Origin: an uncultured Aquimarina sp.
GTDB lineage: Bacteria; Bacteroidota; Bacteroidia; Flavobacteriales; Flavobacteriaceae
Direction: 5' to 3'
DNA length: 61,446 bases
Assembly (NCBI GenBank): GCA_947496705.1
Contig: CANMDW010000031.1
Coordinates: forward strand, 1 to 61,446
Shown here: positions 9,331-18,917 of the stretch, piece by piece
How positions within the stretch are numbered: position 1 is the first letter of the stretch
Layout of the letters: each line of letters opens with the position of its first letter
Made by a program: the position numbers and the translations under genes
Notes under the pieces: generated by a model
Told to the model about the DNA's origin: nothing
The model's database searches: none
What the model saw: only the letters and a program-made list of their open reading frames with translations

Positions 9331-11001
9331 ATGAAAGAGTTAAATAAACTTATACTACCAATAATTGGTCGCTCTGGAGCTCTAAAGTACATTTTCTTAG
9401 GTGTGGTTTCAGGATTAAGTAGCTTTCTTTTTATAAATCAGACTACCATTGTAATCGGACTTTTGATTGATGGTAAGCTTAATACTATTAGAAGAGAATA
9501 CTTACTTATTTTCGCTACAATTATCTTAATATTTGTTTGGACCAAAAGATCATTGTCTTTAACAAGCATGGATATTTCGCTAAAAATAAGCTGGACATTA
9601 CGAACCAGAATCCTTAAGAAGGTATTGAATGCTAATTATTATCAACTGTCAAAAAGAATCACTGATATTCAAACAGCGATATTAAGTGATATTGGCGTTC
9701 TTACATCGGCCTCTTTGGGTATAATCGATTTTTTCATCGCTATTATTGTAACTGTTTCTTGTTTTACTTATCTCGCTACCATATCTATACAACTTTTTAT
9801 TATTACCTTTTTTGTGGCTGTTTTAGGCGTAAGCACATATTATTTTTCTTCTAAAGCCAATATGCGCAATCTGCAAAAGAGAAGGGAGTTGGAGGGCGAT
9901 TTTCAAACTAATTTAAACAATGTACTAAATGGTTTCAAACAATTGTTTATGGATGATAGTAAGGCTTCCTATTTGTTTAGAAATAAAATAGTCCAAAATG
10001 CCAAAGAATCGTTTGATTATAGTGTTAAAGCGGGTACAGGATATATAAACAATCAAATGACAGGACAAATACTTTTTTACATCCTCATTGCCCTTGTTTT
10101 ACTTGTGTTTAGCATTGTCTTAAATTTTGAATCAAAGAATGTGGTGGCATTTATATTTACACTTCTATATTTATTGGGCTCAATAGAAACAATTATGGCT
10201 CAGTTTCCTAATCTCATGAAGGCGAAAATTGCAGCTAATAAATTGTTAGGTTTGAACGATGAATTAGAAAAATATCAAAAAAACTCAAATGGAAAAAGCT
10301 CAATCAATTTAAGATTTGGAGAATTTGAACATTTGGAAATAAGAGGTTTGACCTTTTCTTACCACACTCAGGAAGAGTCTTTTAAAATTGGACCGATAAA
10401 CTTTGCACTAGCTAAAGGGGAAATTATTTTTATCAATGGGGCCAACGGAAGTGGTAAGACCACATTTATTTATAATTTATTAGGGCTTTTACCACCACAA
10501 AAAGGTGAAATAAGCCTAAATAATAACCCTATTACACCTGAGATTCACTCAGATTTTAGAAAATACTTTGCAGTTGTTTTTAGTGATGTGTATTTATTCA
10601 ATGAGGTGTTAAAAGAAGACGTGGTGGAATTCAATTTATGGCAATATTATTTAACACTTTTTGAAATTGAAAAAAAAGTAACCCTTAAAAAAAACAAACT
10701 TTCTACAACGGATCTTTCATCTGGTCAAAGAAAACGCTTGGCTTTGGTAGTTGCCTTAATCGAACAGAAGCCTATTATTGTTTTGGATGAATGGGCTGCA
10801 GATCAAGATCCATATTTTAGAAATAAGTTTTATACAGAAATTCTCCCTATTCTAAATTCCAATGGATTCACATTTATTGCTATAACACATGATGATAGAT
10901 ATTATCATTATGGTGCAAAGCTGTTTAGAATAGAGGATGGATTATTGTATAAAGAAAACATTGAAAAATATACAGCTAATGGGAGCAATTTATTCAGTTA
11001 A
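9331..11001 (+). CDS. Cyclic-peptide-export-type ABC transporter (SyrD/PvdE/YojI family)
   Basis: One polypeptide (556 aa) fuses a membrane domain (about residues 15-310, six hydrophobic segments) to a nucleotide-binding domain. Walker A is GANGSGKTT (Lys376), the signature is LSSGQRKRLAL (about 460) and Walker B is IIVLDEWAADQDP (about 480-492). The DEWAADQDP sequence is typical of the SyrD/PvdE group, which moves NRPS products or precursors across the inner membrane. Gaps are 45 bases to the hydroxylase and 6 bases to the thioesterase, so it belongs to the synthetase operon. No Shine-Dalgarno site is obvious before ATG 9331. Inference: it exports the peptide to the periplasm, where the acylase at 14052 could act. 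Confidence 0.92.
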   Translation: MKELNKLILPIIGRSGALKYIFLGVVSGLSSFLFINQTTIVIGLLIDGKLNTIRREYLLIFATIILIFVWTKRSLSLTSMDISLKISWTLRTRILKKVLNANYYQLSKRITDIQTAILSDIGVLTSASLGIIDFFIAIIVTVSCFTYLATISIQLFIITFFVAVLGVSTYYFSSKANMRNLQKRRELEGDFQTNLNNVLNGFKQLFMDDSKASYLFRNKIVQNAKESFDYSVKAGTGYINNQMTGQILFYILIALVLLVFSIVLNFESKNVVAFIFTLLYLLGSIETIMAQFPNLMKAKIAANKLLGLNDELEKYQKNSNGKSSINLRFGEFEHLEIRGLTFSYHTQEESFKIGPINFALAKGEIIFINGANGSGKTTFIYNLLGLLPPQKGEISLNNNPITPEIHSDFRKYFAVVFSDVYLFNEVLKEDVVEFNLWQYYLTLFEIEKKVTLKKNKLSTTDLSSGQRKRLALVVALIEQKPIIVLDEWAADQDPYFRNKFYTEILPILNSNGFTFIAITHDDRYYHYGAKLFRIEDGLLYKENIEKYTANGSNLFS

Positions 11002-11007
11002 GTATAT

Positions 11008-11709
11008 ATGAATATTCCGAGGATATTTATGATCCATTTTGCAGGAGGAAGTTTCTACTCCTATGATTTCCTCAAACCTTATCTAAAGAATTTCGAAATA
11101 ATTCCACTCGAGCTGCCAGGCAGAGGAAAGAGAATTTCAGAAAATTTAATTACGGATTTTAACTTAGCTGCAAAGGATATATATAGACAAGTAAAATCGT
11201 TTTTTCAAAGCAACAATTATTTCATGATTTACGGCCACAGTATGGGTGCATATTTAGCTTTAAAATTAACGGCTATGCTTTCAAATGAAAGAATTTACCC
11301 TGTAGCTCTAATTGTGAGCGGAAATATTGGTCCGCAAAAATTTGATGAAAATGTTTGTAGACGATTTCAGTTAGAAGGTGAACTATTTCTAAATTCCTTA
11401 AGAGAATTAGGAGGAATTCCCGATGAAATCCTAGAAAACTATGAAGCTTTCAATTTCTTTGAACCTGTTTTGCGCTCGGACTTTGAAGTAGCGGAAAGAG
11501 TAACACTTGAAGACTTTGACATAGTGAATGTACCCATTGCAGCAATTATGGGAGATAAGGAGGACAAAGTCAATCAAATAAATAATTGGAAGAGATTTAC
11601 AACATCAAGTTGTAGGCTATATACCCTGCCAGGGGGCCATTTTTTTATTTATGATAACCCAAATGCCTTGGCTAAAATTATCAAAGCATCTTTTACAAGT
11701 TATTTATAG
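11008..11709 (+). CDS. Type II thioesterase (GrsT/SrfAD-like), NRPS proofreading
   Basis: This is a 233-residue alpha/beta hydrolase of the length usual for stand-alone NRPS thioesterases. The N-terminal ...HFAGGS... motif, the nucleophile elbow GHSMG (Ser78), an acidic pair in GDKED (Asp183 and Asp186; I cannot say which is catalytic) and GGHFF (His211) form the expected triad. Such enzymes remove wrongly loaded or stalled acyl groups from carrier proteins; they do not normally release the final product, which here falls to the synthetase's reductase domain. It starts 6 bases after the ABC transporter and is the last gene of the first tight operon; a hairpin follows at 11742-11776. Confidence 0.93.
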   Translation: MNIPRIFMIHFAGGSFYSYDFLKPYLKNFEIIPLELPGRGKRISENLITDFNLAAKDIYRQVKSFFQSNNYFMIYGHSMGAYLALKLTAMLSNERIYPVALIVSGNIGPQKFDENVCRRFQLEGELFLNSLRELGGIPDEILENYEAFNFFEPVLRSDFEVAERVTLEDFDIVNVPIAAIMGDKEDKVNQINNWKRFTTSSCRLYTLPGGHFFIYDNPNALAKIIKASFTSYL

Positions 11710-11741
11710 ATATTGTTATACCCAACATTAAGTATGAAGTG

Positions 11742-11776
11742 ATTTAAACCTTTTAGCCAATTGAAAAGGTTTAAAT
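11742..11776 (+). terminator. Inverted repeat after the thioesterase gene, possible terminator
   Basis: Thirteen-base arms (ATTTAAACCTTTT and its complement) enclose a 9-base loop between the thioesterase and the glycosyltransferase genes. There is no long T-run after it, so it may be a weak terminator, a processing site, or a bidirectional structure. Confidence 0.45.
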
Positions 11777-11822
11777 ACTTCTATAATTAAATTTCAATCT
11801 CAGCACGAAATTCAAATTTAAC

Positions 11823-12977
11823 ATGAAAATTAAAGACCCTAGCCTAAATCAGATAATCCAAAATAATAAAAAGCTAATAAAAAGAGATGATTTTAATGTT
11901 CTGTTATTAGACATGGGAAAAATGTATTTTATTGGGGATTGTTGTTTTCGATTTAATAAAATAAAATACATTGAGAATGTAATTGGGAATTGTAATTTGA
12001 CTCTTTGTTACAGTAACCCCTCAAATAAATGGTTATACCAGGCTATATTAAAAAACCATCCATTTATATCAAAAATTAAGAATAAACAATGGGATGAAAT
12101 TGATTTCGAAAGCTATGATATTATCGTAATCATTTCTAATGATGAAGAGAGTTTCTGGGATTATTTTAGAAATAGATATAGGCATTTATTTAAGTTAGAT
12201 ACATTTAAGATAATGATATTCTCGATATCAAAACTAACGCTAAAAGAGAGTGATGTTGAACATACTGTATTTCCCACTATTCCAGGTCTTGAGAATGGAA
12301 TGGATGATCTTGGGCCAGGAGAATTATACATAGATAAAAATGAAGTTGGTTTTGCCAATAAATGGCTAAAATTACAGGGATTAAAACCGGATGAAAAATT
12401 ATTTATTATAGTTGATTCCGCATCTGAAAGACGTAAATTATTGAAAATCAATGTTTATTTTGAGATTCTCAGCCAATTACTTAGCAGACCTAAAATTAAA
12501 CTTCTTGTTTTTGATGAAAGGAATATTGGTAAAGATCAGTTCTACAGAGCGTGGTTAGGTGACGAATTGGTTTCGAGAATAATCTTTTCGAAGGGCTTTA
12601 GCCTACGCGCTAATTTGGCATTGATTAGCTCTGATAACATAGCACTTATCTTTGGCCCCTGCACTGGTATAATGCACTGTGCCTCTAGTATTTACAATAA
12701 TTTTACTGCCAATAACTCTACTTCGTATAAGCCCCCCCTTATGGTGGTCTATACCGGAAAGCCGGGAAAGGGTAACAAAAATTCAGATTATTGGTGGGGA
12801 ACTTCTCCATTGATTGACTGTCTTTTACTACGTAAACAGGGGATGAAGAAGCAGATTATTTCATTGGACAAGATTGCCAAAAAAGATAGAAGTGATATTG
12901 TAAAGTTATCCTGCACTGAATACTCTTCTAAACAAATCTTAGAATACTTAGACAGCAAATTGGGCTTGGTATTTTGA
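11823..12977 (+). CDS. GT9-like (heptosyltransferase-type) glycosyltransferase
   Basis: The 384-residue soluble protein has two Rossmann-like halves. The C-terminal half carries GPCTGIMHCASSIYNN (about residues 278-293), which resembles the (D/S)GPxHLA nucleotide-sugar-binding signature of GT-B family 9 enzymes that use ADP-heptose. The N-terminal half has hydrophobic strands (FNVLLLDMGKMYFIGDCCFRF near 24-44). The fold call is from motif resemblance only, so the substrate is unproven. Context helps: HldE and HldD, which make ADP-heptose, lie about 7 kb downstream in the same strand run, and a decayed copy of this gene directly follows. Alternative: a divergent glycosyltransferase acting on cell-surface polysaccharide. 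Confidence 0.6.
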   Translation: MKIKDPSLNQIIQNNKKLIKRDDFNVLLLDMGKMYFIGDCCFRFNKIKYIENVIGNCNLTLCYSNPSNKWLYQAILKNHPFISKIKNKQWDEIDFESYDIIVIISNDEESFWDYFRNRYRHLFKLDTFKIMIFSISKLTLKESDVEHTVFPTIPGLENGMDDLGPGELYIDKNEVGFANKWLKLQGLKPDEKLFIIVDSASERRKLLKINVYFEILSQLLSRPKIKLLVFDERNIGKDQFYRAWLGDELVSRIIFSKGFSLRANLALISSDNIALIFGPCTGIMHCASSIYNNFTANNSTSYKPPLMVVYTGKPGKGNKNSDYWWGTSPLIDCLLLRKQGMKKQIISLDKIAKKDRSDIVKLSCTEYSSKQILEYLDSKLGLVF

Positions 12978-13019
12978 CGCTAGCAAACCATTGGCATATA
13001 CCCATAAACTTTAATAAAA

Positions 13020-13999
13020 TTGATTGTGAAGTATTCAAAAATCAATATTGATACCGTGAAACCGGAAAAATATTGGGAAGGTACTTCTTTTGTTCGATCA
13101 CGAAATATTATTGTTAGGAGATTGTTGCATCCGATTTGATAAGATGAGATTAATTTACCAATAATTCTAACCAAAAGAATTTATAGTAAATTTTGCAGCA
13201 CAAAAGAGCAGAAAATTAATGGAATTTTTACTTTCAAATAATCCTATTATAAATAAAATTTCTTTTGAACCATGAAGAATATTAACTTTCTGCATTATGA
13301 TCTTAATTTTAGTTATTTCGAAACGAGAAGAAAAGTTACCTAAATATTTGACTAAAAAATATTCAAATCGGTTAATAGATAAAAATTATTTACTCCAGTT
13401 GATTTCTCTATCTAAAGTCGCATCACTGCTAACGGAAGGCATATTTTATCCAAATTGCTAATGATAAAAATTCAGAAGAAAAATTACTTGCTAATGCACC
13501 TATTTCAGCTACACATTGCTGAAAAAGAAAAAAAGATGTGGATAACTAACTGAAAAACAAAGGCCTTAAACATTACGATCGACTATTCATAATAATGAAC
13601 TCTTCCATAGTTGCTGGTAGACTTTTACCTTATGAAAGCTTTACGGCAAGATTTGGCTTTACTGGGGAAAGTCTAGTTAATATGATTTTTAGACTTTATA
13701 GCGATCAATTACATTGTGTTTCTAGTATTTGGAACTACTATCGAAAAGTATCTCATACCACATTAAGCCTCCACATATTATGGCCTATATATAATTATAA
13801 AAAGATGAAAATTATAATATAAATCAATTGTGGAAGTTCACTTGGTAAATTGCATTTTTATTCATAAAGACAAAGGGTTTTTAGTATTAAGACTCTCATG
13901 AACCTCATTTCGAGAGAGATTATATCAAAATAGGATTGTAATTTTCATGCAGCCAATGCCCATGAATTATCTTTTAAAGCAATAAATCATTTAAACTGG
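13020..13999 (+). pseudogene. Decayed paralogue of the GT9-like glycosyltransferase
   Basis: The roughly 1 kb between two intact genes is a heavily frameshifted second copy of the gene at 11823. Matching pieces occur in order: LLFDHEILLLGDCCIRFDKM (about 13090-13150) matches its LLLDMGKMYFIGDCC segment; LMEFLLSNNPIINKISF (about 13215-13268) matches YQAILKNHPFISKI; KNKGLKHYDRLFIIMNSS (about 13555-13610) matches LQGLKPDEKLFIIVDSA; LHCVSSIWNYY (about 13713-13745) matches MHCASSIYNN; and LVNCIFIHKDKG (about 13840-13880) matches LIDCLLLRKQG. Several stops and frame changes separate them, so it cannot make a full protein. The similarity to its intact neighbour suggests a tandem duplication followed by decay. 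Confidence 0.8.
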
Positions 14000-14051
14000 T
14001 TGGCTTTCTTTCTTAAACAAAACTCATTTTTAAATCCTAAAAATACCCAAG

Positions 14052-16475
14052 ATGAAAAAATTATTAGAACCATTTTTCTGGATTCTAGCAGTTACGTTGT
14101 TAATAATGATTAGTTCAAAAAACTTTTTTAAACTACCTCCGATTGGAAAGGTGTTGGATCCCTTCATAGGTTTGGTCCAAAATGAAAATGAATCAACTTT
14201 GATAACAAATCAAGAAATTGAATTTAAAGAAACTTTTAATAATACCGTAAGAGTATATTTTGATGAAAGAAGGGTTCCTCATGTATATGCCGAAACTATT
14301 GAAGATTTATTTAAAGCCCAAGGCTACCTAGTAGCCTACTTTCGATTATGGCAAATGGAATTCCTAACCTTAAATGCTTCTGGGAGAATATCTGAAAAGA
14401 TTTCTGACAAATATATCGATCATGATCGTCTTCAAAATAGATTGGGTATCGAAATGGCGGCAAAAAAATCCCTTCGCGTTATGGAAAATAATCCACAGAC
14501 CAAAAAAATCATGGACGCCTTTACAGCGGGCGTAAACACTTATATTGAAAATTTATATGAACGTGATCTTCCGGTCGAATACAAACTTTTAGATTATTGG
14601 CCAGAAAAGTGGAATAACCTAAAAACGGCCTTGGTAATGAAATATATGATGAGTGTTCTTTCCGGTTTTGAGGCGGACCAATCAAACACCCAATCAATGT
14701 TAGCATTAGGCAAAGACGAATATAATTTATTATATCCTTCCAAGGGGACACATATTGCTCCTATGATAACATTTACCGACCGAAGAATCAATCATCAATT
14801 CGATTCTATTCCAAAGCCTGATTATTTGACCTATGCTTTTATAAACAGGAATTCTAAGATTAAAAATTCTGGTTTCAATCCAAATTTAGGAAGTAATAGT
14901 TGGGCGGTTAATAAATCAAAAAGTCACAATGGAAATAGTTTACTTGCTAACGATCCTCATTTGAATTTAAACATTCCTTCAATTTGGTTAGAAATGCAAC
15001 TTCACGGGCCAGATTTAAATGTATACGGGGTTTCTATACCAGGAGTTCCAGGTATTTTAATAGGGTTTAATGCTGAATTAGCTTGGGGAGTTACTAATGG
15101 AAGTGTTGATACTAAGGATTGGTATAAATTACAAATAGACGAAGATTACAAGCAATACTTTTATGAGCGTGAATGGCATTCTTTAGAGGTTAATATTGAC
15201 ACAGTAAGGGTAAAAAATAATGAAATCATTATTGATACAATTTATAACTCCGTACATGGCCCAATAGTTTACGATAAATCATTTTCAAGTGATTCTAATC
15301 TGATATTTAATCATGCGCTAAGCTGGAAGCTACATAAACCGACAGATGAACTTTCTCCCTTTTTAAAATTAAACATGGCAAATAGTGCTAATTATATGGA
15401 AGCGATAAAATCTTATAAAGGAAGTGCATTGAATTTTATTATTGCTACGAAGAATCAAGATATTGCCGGATTTCATCAGGGTGAAATCCCCATCAAATGG
15501 CCAGGTCAGGGTATGTTTATTATGGATGGTTCAAAAGAATCACATTTATATAATCGATATATTCCCAACGATAGCTTACCTAAAACATTTAATCCTGGAT
15601 CGGACTATATTTTTTCTGCTAATCAAAGACCAACAGATTATAACTATCCGTACTTCTACGATGGATATTTTGTAGAAAAAAGAGCACTCAGAATAAAAGA
15701 GTTATTAGATAGCATACCACAATTTGACCCTAAATTAATGATGAATTCACAACTTGACAATAAAAGTTATTTAGCATCTTACGCCTTACCAATTTTGATC
15801 TTCCATTTAGATTCAACGAAGCTAAATGAAGTTGAAAAAACATATTTAAAGAAACTTAAATTATGGAAAGGCACCTATAATTATAAGAGCCAAAATGCGG
15901 GACTATTTTATTTATGGTTAGGAAGAATTACGGATTATACCTGGGATGAGCTAAATAATTATACTAATGGCCTCAAAATACCGGATGACTTCGTACTGGT
16001 TGATATGTTAGAAAAAGATCCTTTCAATAAATATTTTGATGTTCTTTCAACTGAAAATGTAGAGGATGCTTCAAACATAATCTTTACTTCTTTCACCCAA
16101 ACTATTAAAGAATTTGAAGAAGTCAAAAAAAATGGAAGTATTCAATGGGGAGATCATAACTCTATTCACCTAACACATTTTTTAGGTATTGAACAATTTG
16201 AGATTCGCGACCTCAAGACTTCTGGGTATTCCAACACTATAAATGCCGTTTCCTCGTCATGGGGTCCTTCCTGGAAAATGGTTGTTGAAATGGATACAGT
16301 ACCATTTGCATATGGTATTTATCCTGGAGGACAATCTGGAAATCCACTAAGTAAATATTATGGAAATTCGGTGAAAGATTGGAGAGATGGAAAGTATTAC
16401 AAATTGAATTATTTCATTAATGAAAGTGAGGCGGTAAAGTACTCCACAAATAATTGGACAATTGAAAAGGAATGA
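14052..16475 (+). CDS. Penicillin-acylase-family Ntn hydrolase, membrane-anchored or periplasmic
   Basis: This 807-residue precursor starts with a hydrophobic signal or anchor (residues 4-24). An alpha-chain region follows, then the self-cleavage site: Gly280/Ser281 in LGSNSWAV, where Ser281 becomes the N-terminal nucleophile of the beta chain (compare SNxW in penicillin G acylase). The order and length fit family PF01804 (penicillin acylase, PvdQ, AHL acylases). In pyoverdine synthesis PvdQ removes a fatty acyl group from an exported precursor; with an NRPS and a PvdE-like exporter here, a similar outside-cytoplasm maturation of an acylated prepeptide is the likely role (inference). It overlaps the next gene by 4 bases (ATGA). 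Alternatives are quorum-signal degradation or self-resistance. Confidence 0.9.
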   Translation: MKKLLEPFFWILAVTLLIMISSKNFFKLPPIGKVLDPFIGLVQNENESTLITNQEIEFKETFNNTVRVYFDERRVPHVYAETIEDLFKAQGYLVAYFRLWQMEFLTLNASGRISEKISDKYIDHDRLQNRLGIEMAAKKSLRVMENNPQTKKIMDAFTAGVNTYIENLYERDLPVEYKLLDYWPEKWNNLKTALVMKYMMSVLSGFEADQSNTQSMLALGKDEYNLLYPSKGTHIAPMITFTDRRINHQFDSIPKPDYLTYAFINRNSKIKNSGFNPNLGSNSWAVNKSKSHNGNSLLANDPHLNLNIPSIWLEMQLHGPDLNVYGVSIPGVPGILIGFNAELAWGVTNGSVDTKDWYKLQIDEDYKQYFYEREWHSLEVNIDTVRVKNNEIIIDTIYNSVHGPIVYDKSFSSDSNLIFNHALSWKLHKPTDELSPFLKLNMANSANYMEAIKSYKGSALNFIIATKNQDIAGFHQGEIPIKWPGQGMFIMDGSKESHLYNRYIPNDSLPKTFNPGSDYIFSANQRPTDYNYPYFYDGYFVEKRALRIKELLDSIPQFDPKLMMNSQLDNKSYLASYALPILIFHLDSTKLNEVEKTYLKKLKLWKGTYNYKSQNAGLFYLWLGRITDYTWDELNNYTNGLKIPDDFVLVDMLEKDPFNKYFDVLSTENVEDASNIIFTSFTQTIKEFEEVKKNGSIQWGDHNSIHLTHFLGIEQFEIRDLKTSGYSNTINAVSSSWGPSWKMVVEMDTVPFAYGIYPGGQSGNPLSKYYGNSVKDWRDGKYYKLNYFINESEAVKYSTNNWTIEKE

Positions 16476-16834
16476 ACTGGAAAAGAATTTTTATAATAAT
16501 GCTTGTTATCTCTCTTTTGACCATTGCTATCAAACTAATTGAAGATTTGCCTTGGTGGATTTTTATTCTTCCATGCGCTATCACAGGCGGGACCATTTAC
16601 ATAATTAATTGGAAAATTCCTCATACTCTCATAGGGTTCATTACAGGTTTTTTATTATGGCCTTTACTTAATATTTTCTTTCATTTCAAATATGACGGAC
16701 CACTCTTCGATAAATTAGGATTTTTCTACAGTTTTTTAGGTCTAATTACTTCCGGATTATTAACTGGCCTTTTAATGGCACTAACAATTAATATTGGTTT
16801 CCTTGTCGCTAAAAACATTCTGAGCAAAAACTAA
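16472..16834 (+). CDS. Small four-helix membrane protein, unknown function
   Basis: The 120-residue product is almost entirely hydrophobic, with four predicted membrane segments (about residues 5-20, 26-45, 48-68 and 83-112). No family is recognised. Its ATG overlaps the acylase stop by 4 bases, a translational-coupling arrangement, and the aminotransferase gene begins one base after its stop. It could help the acylase or the exporter at the membrane, or confer immunity; nothing in the sequence decides this. Confidence 0.75.
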   Translation: MNWKRIFIIMLVISLLTIAIKLIEDLPWWIFILPCAITGGTIYIINWKIPHTLIGFITGFLLWPLLNIFFHFKYDGPLFDKLGFFYSFLGLITSGLLTGLLMALTINIGFLVAKNILSKN

Positions 16835-16835
16835 C

Positions 16836-18917
16836 ATGGTAACAAATAATCAAAAACATGCTCCTATAGATTCCGAGTTGATTGGTCATTTAAGAAAAAG
16901 AACCTCCGAAAAACAGTTAAATTTCTTTTCGCCATTCAATGCAATAACTACGGATGCTGTTCAAGTTGGTTATATGATGAGTGAAATCCTAAACCAATTT
17001 GAAGATGATGTTAATTACCACTCATTTTTTTGTAATTCGGTAATTGAGGGTTTTCACGGAGCAATAAAATTAGCAAGACATTACTTGTATTCTGAATTTA
17101 AAAATTATGATGGAAGTGTATTCATCTTTGATTCTTCTGGGCGTTATAAGCGAGATTTTAGTTCAAATCAGTTCATGGAAGTCCTTCCAGGAATCATTTT
17201 TTTTTCTTCATACAGTATGTTTTCGGGTATTGCCGTTAGGCGCCCCACAATTCGAATATTTTCCTTTAAAAGTCTTTTAGAATTAGAGGAATTTAATTTT
17301 GATAAATGGGCAAATAATCAAGATTCAATTAACATTTTAGATCTATCTTTTACTAAAAAGATTCGATTGAAAGATAAAGACATGCTCTTGCGATTTTTTG
17401 ATATCGTTATTTGGGGTGAAAGCTTGACAAATCATATGTTCCCATTTGGTGCATTTTCTACGAAGCCAAAATTGTATAAGGTCTGGCATAATATAGGCAA
17501 CTGTGGCTTACATTCATCAACTTATGGCGGTAATTCGATGGTTTTGTCCTTTATAAAAAATCGGTTGCTTGGACAATATCCCATTTTTAAAACGTCGAAT
17601 AAGCACGTTTCAAAGCTTGATCAAATTGAGAGGTCTAGAAAAATAAAATTGAAATTTATTTTTAAATACCTAAATGGATATACATTACTTCCTTTATACT
17701 TAATTAATCCAAAATTAAATTTCATTTCCGCCAAAGGATCTTATTTGAGTACTGCAAATAATTCAAAAGATAATATTCTTGACTGCGTTGGCAGTAGTGG
17801 ATGCAATGCAATTGGTCATAACAACGATATCTTTTTGGAGAGAGTCATTCGTAGTTATGATAGTAACCAAGTGTATAGTGAAATTCTAAGACAACTAATA
17901 CAGAAGCATACAGGTTTAGAAAGGACGATTCAAGGTGTGAGTGGGGCTTCAGTTGTTGAAATTGCCATTCGACTTGCTCTTTTAGCACAGCCACAAAGGA
18001 ACCATATATTAATTATTCGCGGTAACTTTTCGGGAAAGACATTGTTGGCAATGTCAGTAACTGATGGGGTTAAGCATATGTTTAACCCAATTTATAAGAA
18101 TCTAACCATTTTTGATGCGAACCAAAAAAATGCAAAAGAGACCTTATTAGATGTATTATCTGAACAGAATGTAGGTTTAGTTTGGATGGAATATATCCAG
18201 GGAAGAAGCTTTCAAACAATGGGTGATGAACTATTAGATGTTATACTACGTAATCGTGAAAGACATAAATATTTTATTGGCATAGATGAAATTTTAAATG
18301 GAGGGTTTCGCACTGGTCGCTTGACAAGTTACAGAGATGATATCAATCCGGAGATAATTACTTTTTCCAAGGCCTTTAGCGGAATGATCATTCCGAACGC
18401 TTTCGTTGCCATTTCCGATAAAATATATACTGCTTGCTCAAAAAGAGATCTTGATTATACGAATGAGCTTGCCCAAAAATACAGAAGTGAATTTAGAGCT
18501 TGTGTTACGCTGGAATATTTCAAATGGACCGAAGAATTGGCCATCCAGAATAATGTAAATAAGAATTCAGATATGATTATCGAAAAATGGAAGTCCATTC
18601 AGGGAAAGGTCCATTATTTAAAAAAAATGGAGATCAAGGGGCTACATATAAACATGGAAGTAAACAATCATCTTTTTCCTTATAATATAATGAAAAGTTC
18701 AATGCGAAATGATGTTGTAAGTTATTTGTTCTATAAACGTGCAAGTATTTTTTGTATTTACACCCGACTTTTGCCCCCACTGAATATTAACCTTCAGGAG
18801 GCTAATTTCCTAATAAAAGGGATTGAAAAAGCTTTTTCCACGAACGCCATATATGTTCTTTTGGTATTTCTTCGCATGAAGCTTTTAAAAAGATGGTACT
18901 TTTTTAAATATGGCTAG
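16836..18917 (+). CDS. Tandem class III PLP aminotransferase; N-terminal half lacks the catalytic lysine
   Basis: At 693 residues this is far longer than a normal class III aminotransferase (about 430). The C-terminal part (about 290-693) has the class III signature: GIDEILNGGFRTG followed by IITFSKAFSGM, with Lys512 as the PLP Schiff-base lysine. The N-terminal part (1 to about 260) reads like a second, degenerate class III domain: DIVIWGESLTNHMFPFGAF aligns with the lysine loop, but Glu195 stands where Lys should be. So one half is probably catalytic and the other regulatory or structural. It follows the small membrane protein by one base, in the same operon. Possible roles are amination of the aldehyde released by the synthetase's reductase domain (as MxcL does in myxochelin synthesis) or supply of a diamino acid. 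Both are inference. Confidence 0.75.
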   Translation: MVTNNQKHAPIDSELIGHLRKRTSEKQLNFFSPFNAITTDAVQVGYMMSEILNQFEDDVNYHSFFCNSVIEGFHGAIKLARHYLYSEFKNYDGSVFIFDSSGRYKRDFSSNQFMEVLPGIIFFSSYSMFSGIAVRRPTIRIFSFKSLLELEEFNFDKWANNQDSINILDLSFTKKIRLKDKDMLLRFFDIVIWGESLTNHMFPFGAFSTKPKLYKVWHNIGNCGLHSSTYGGNSMVLSFIKNRLLGQYPIFKTSNKHVSKLDQIERSRKIKLKFIFKYLNGYTLLPLYLINPKLNFISAKGSYLSTANNSKDNILDCVGSSGCNAIGHNNDIFLERVIRSYDSNQVYSEILRQLIQKHTGLERTIQGVSGASVVEIAIRLALLAQPQRNHILIIRGNFSGKTLLAMSVTDGVKHMFNPIYKNLTIFDANQKNAKETLLDVLSEQNVGLVWMEYIQGRSFQTMGDELLDVILRNRERHKYFIGIDEILNGGFRTGRLTSYRDDINPEIITFSKAFSGMIIPNAFVAISDKIYTACSKRDLDYTNELAQKYRSEFRACVTLEYFKWTEELAIQNNVNKNSDMIIEKWKSIQGKVHYLKKMEIKGLHINMEVNNHLFPYNIMKSSMRNDVVSYLFYKRASIFCIYTRLLPPLNINLQEANFLIKGIEKAFSTNAIYVLLVFLRMKLLKRWYFFKYG

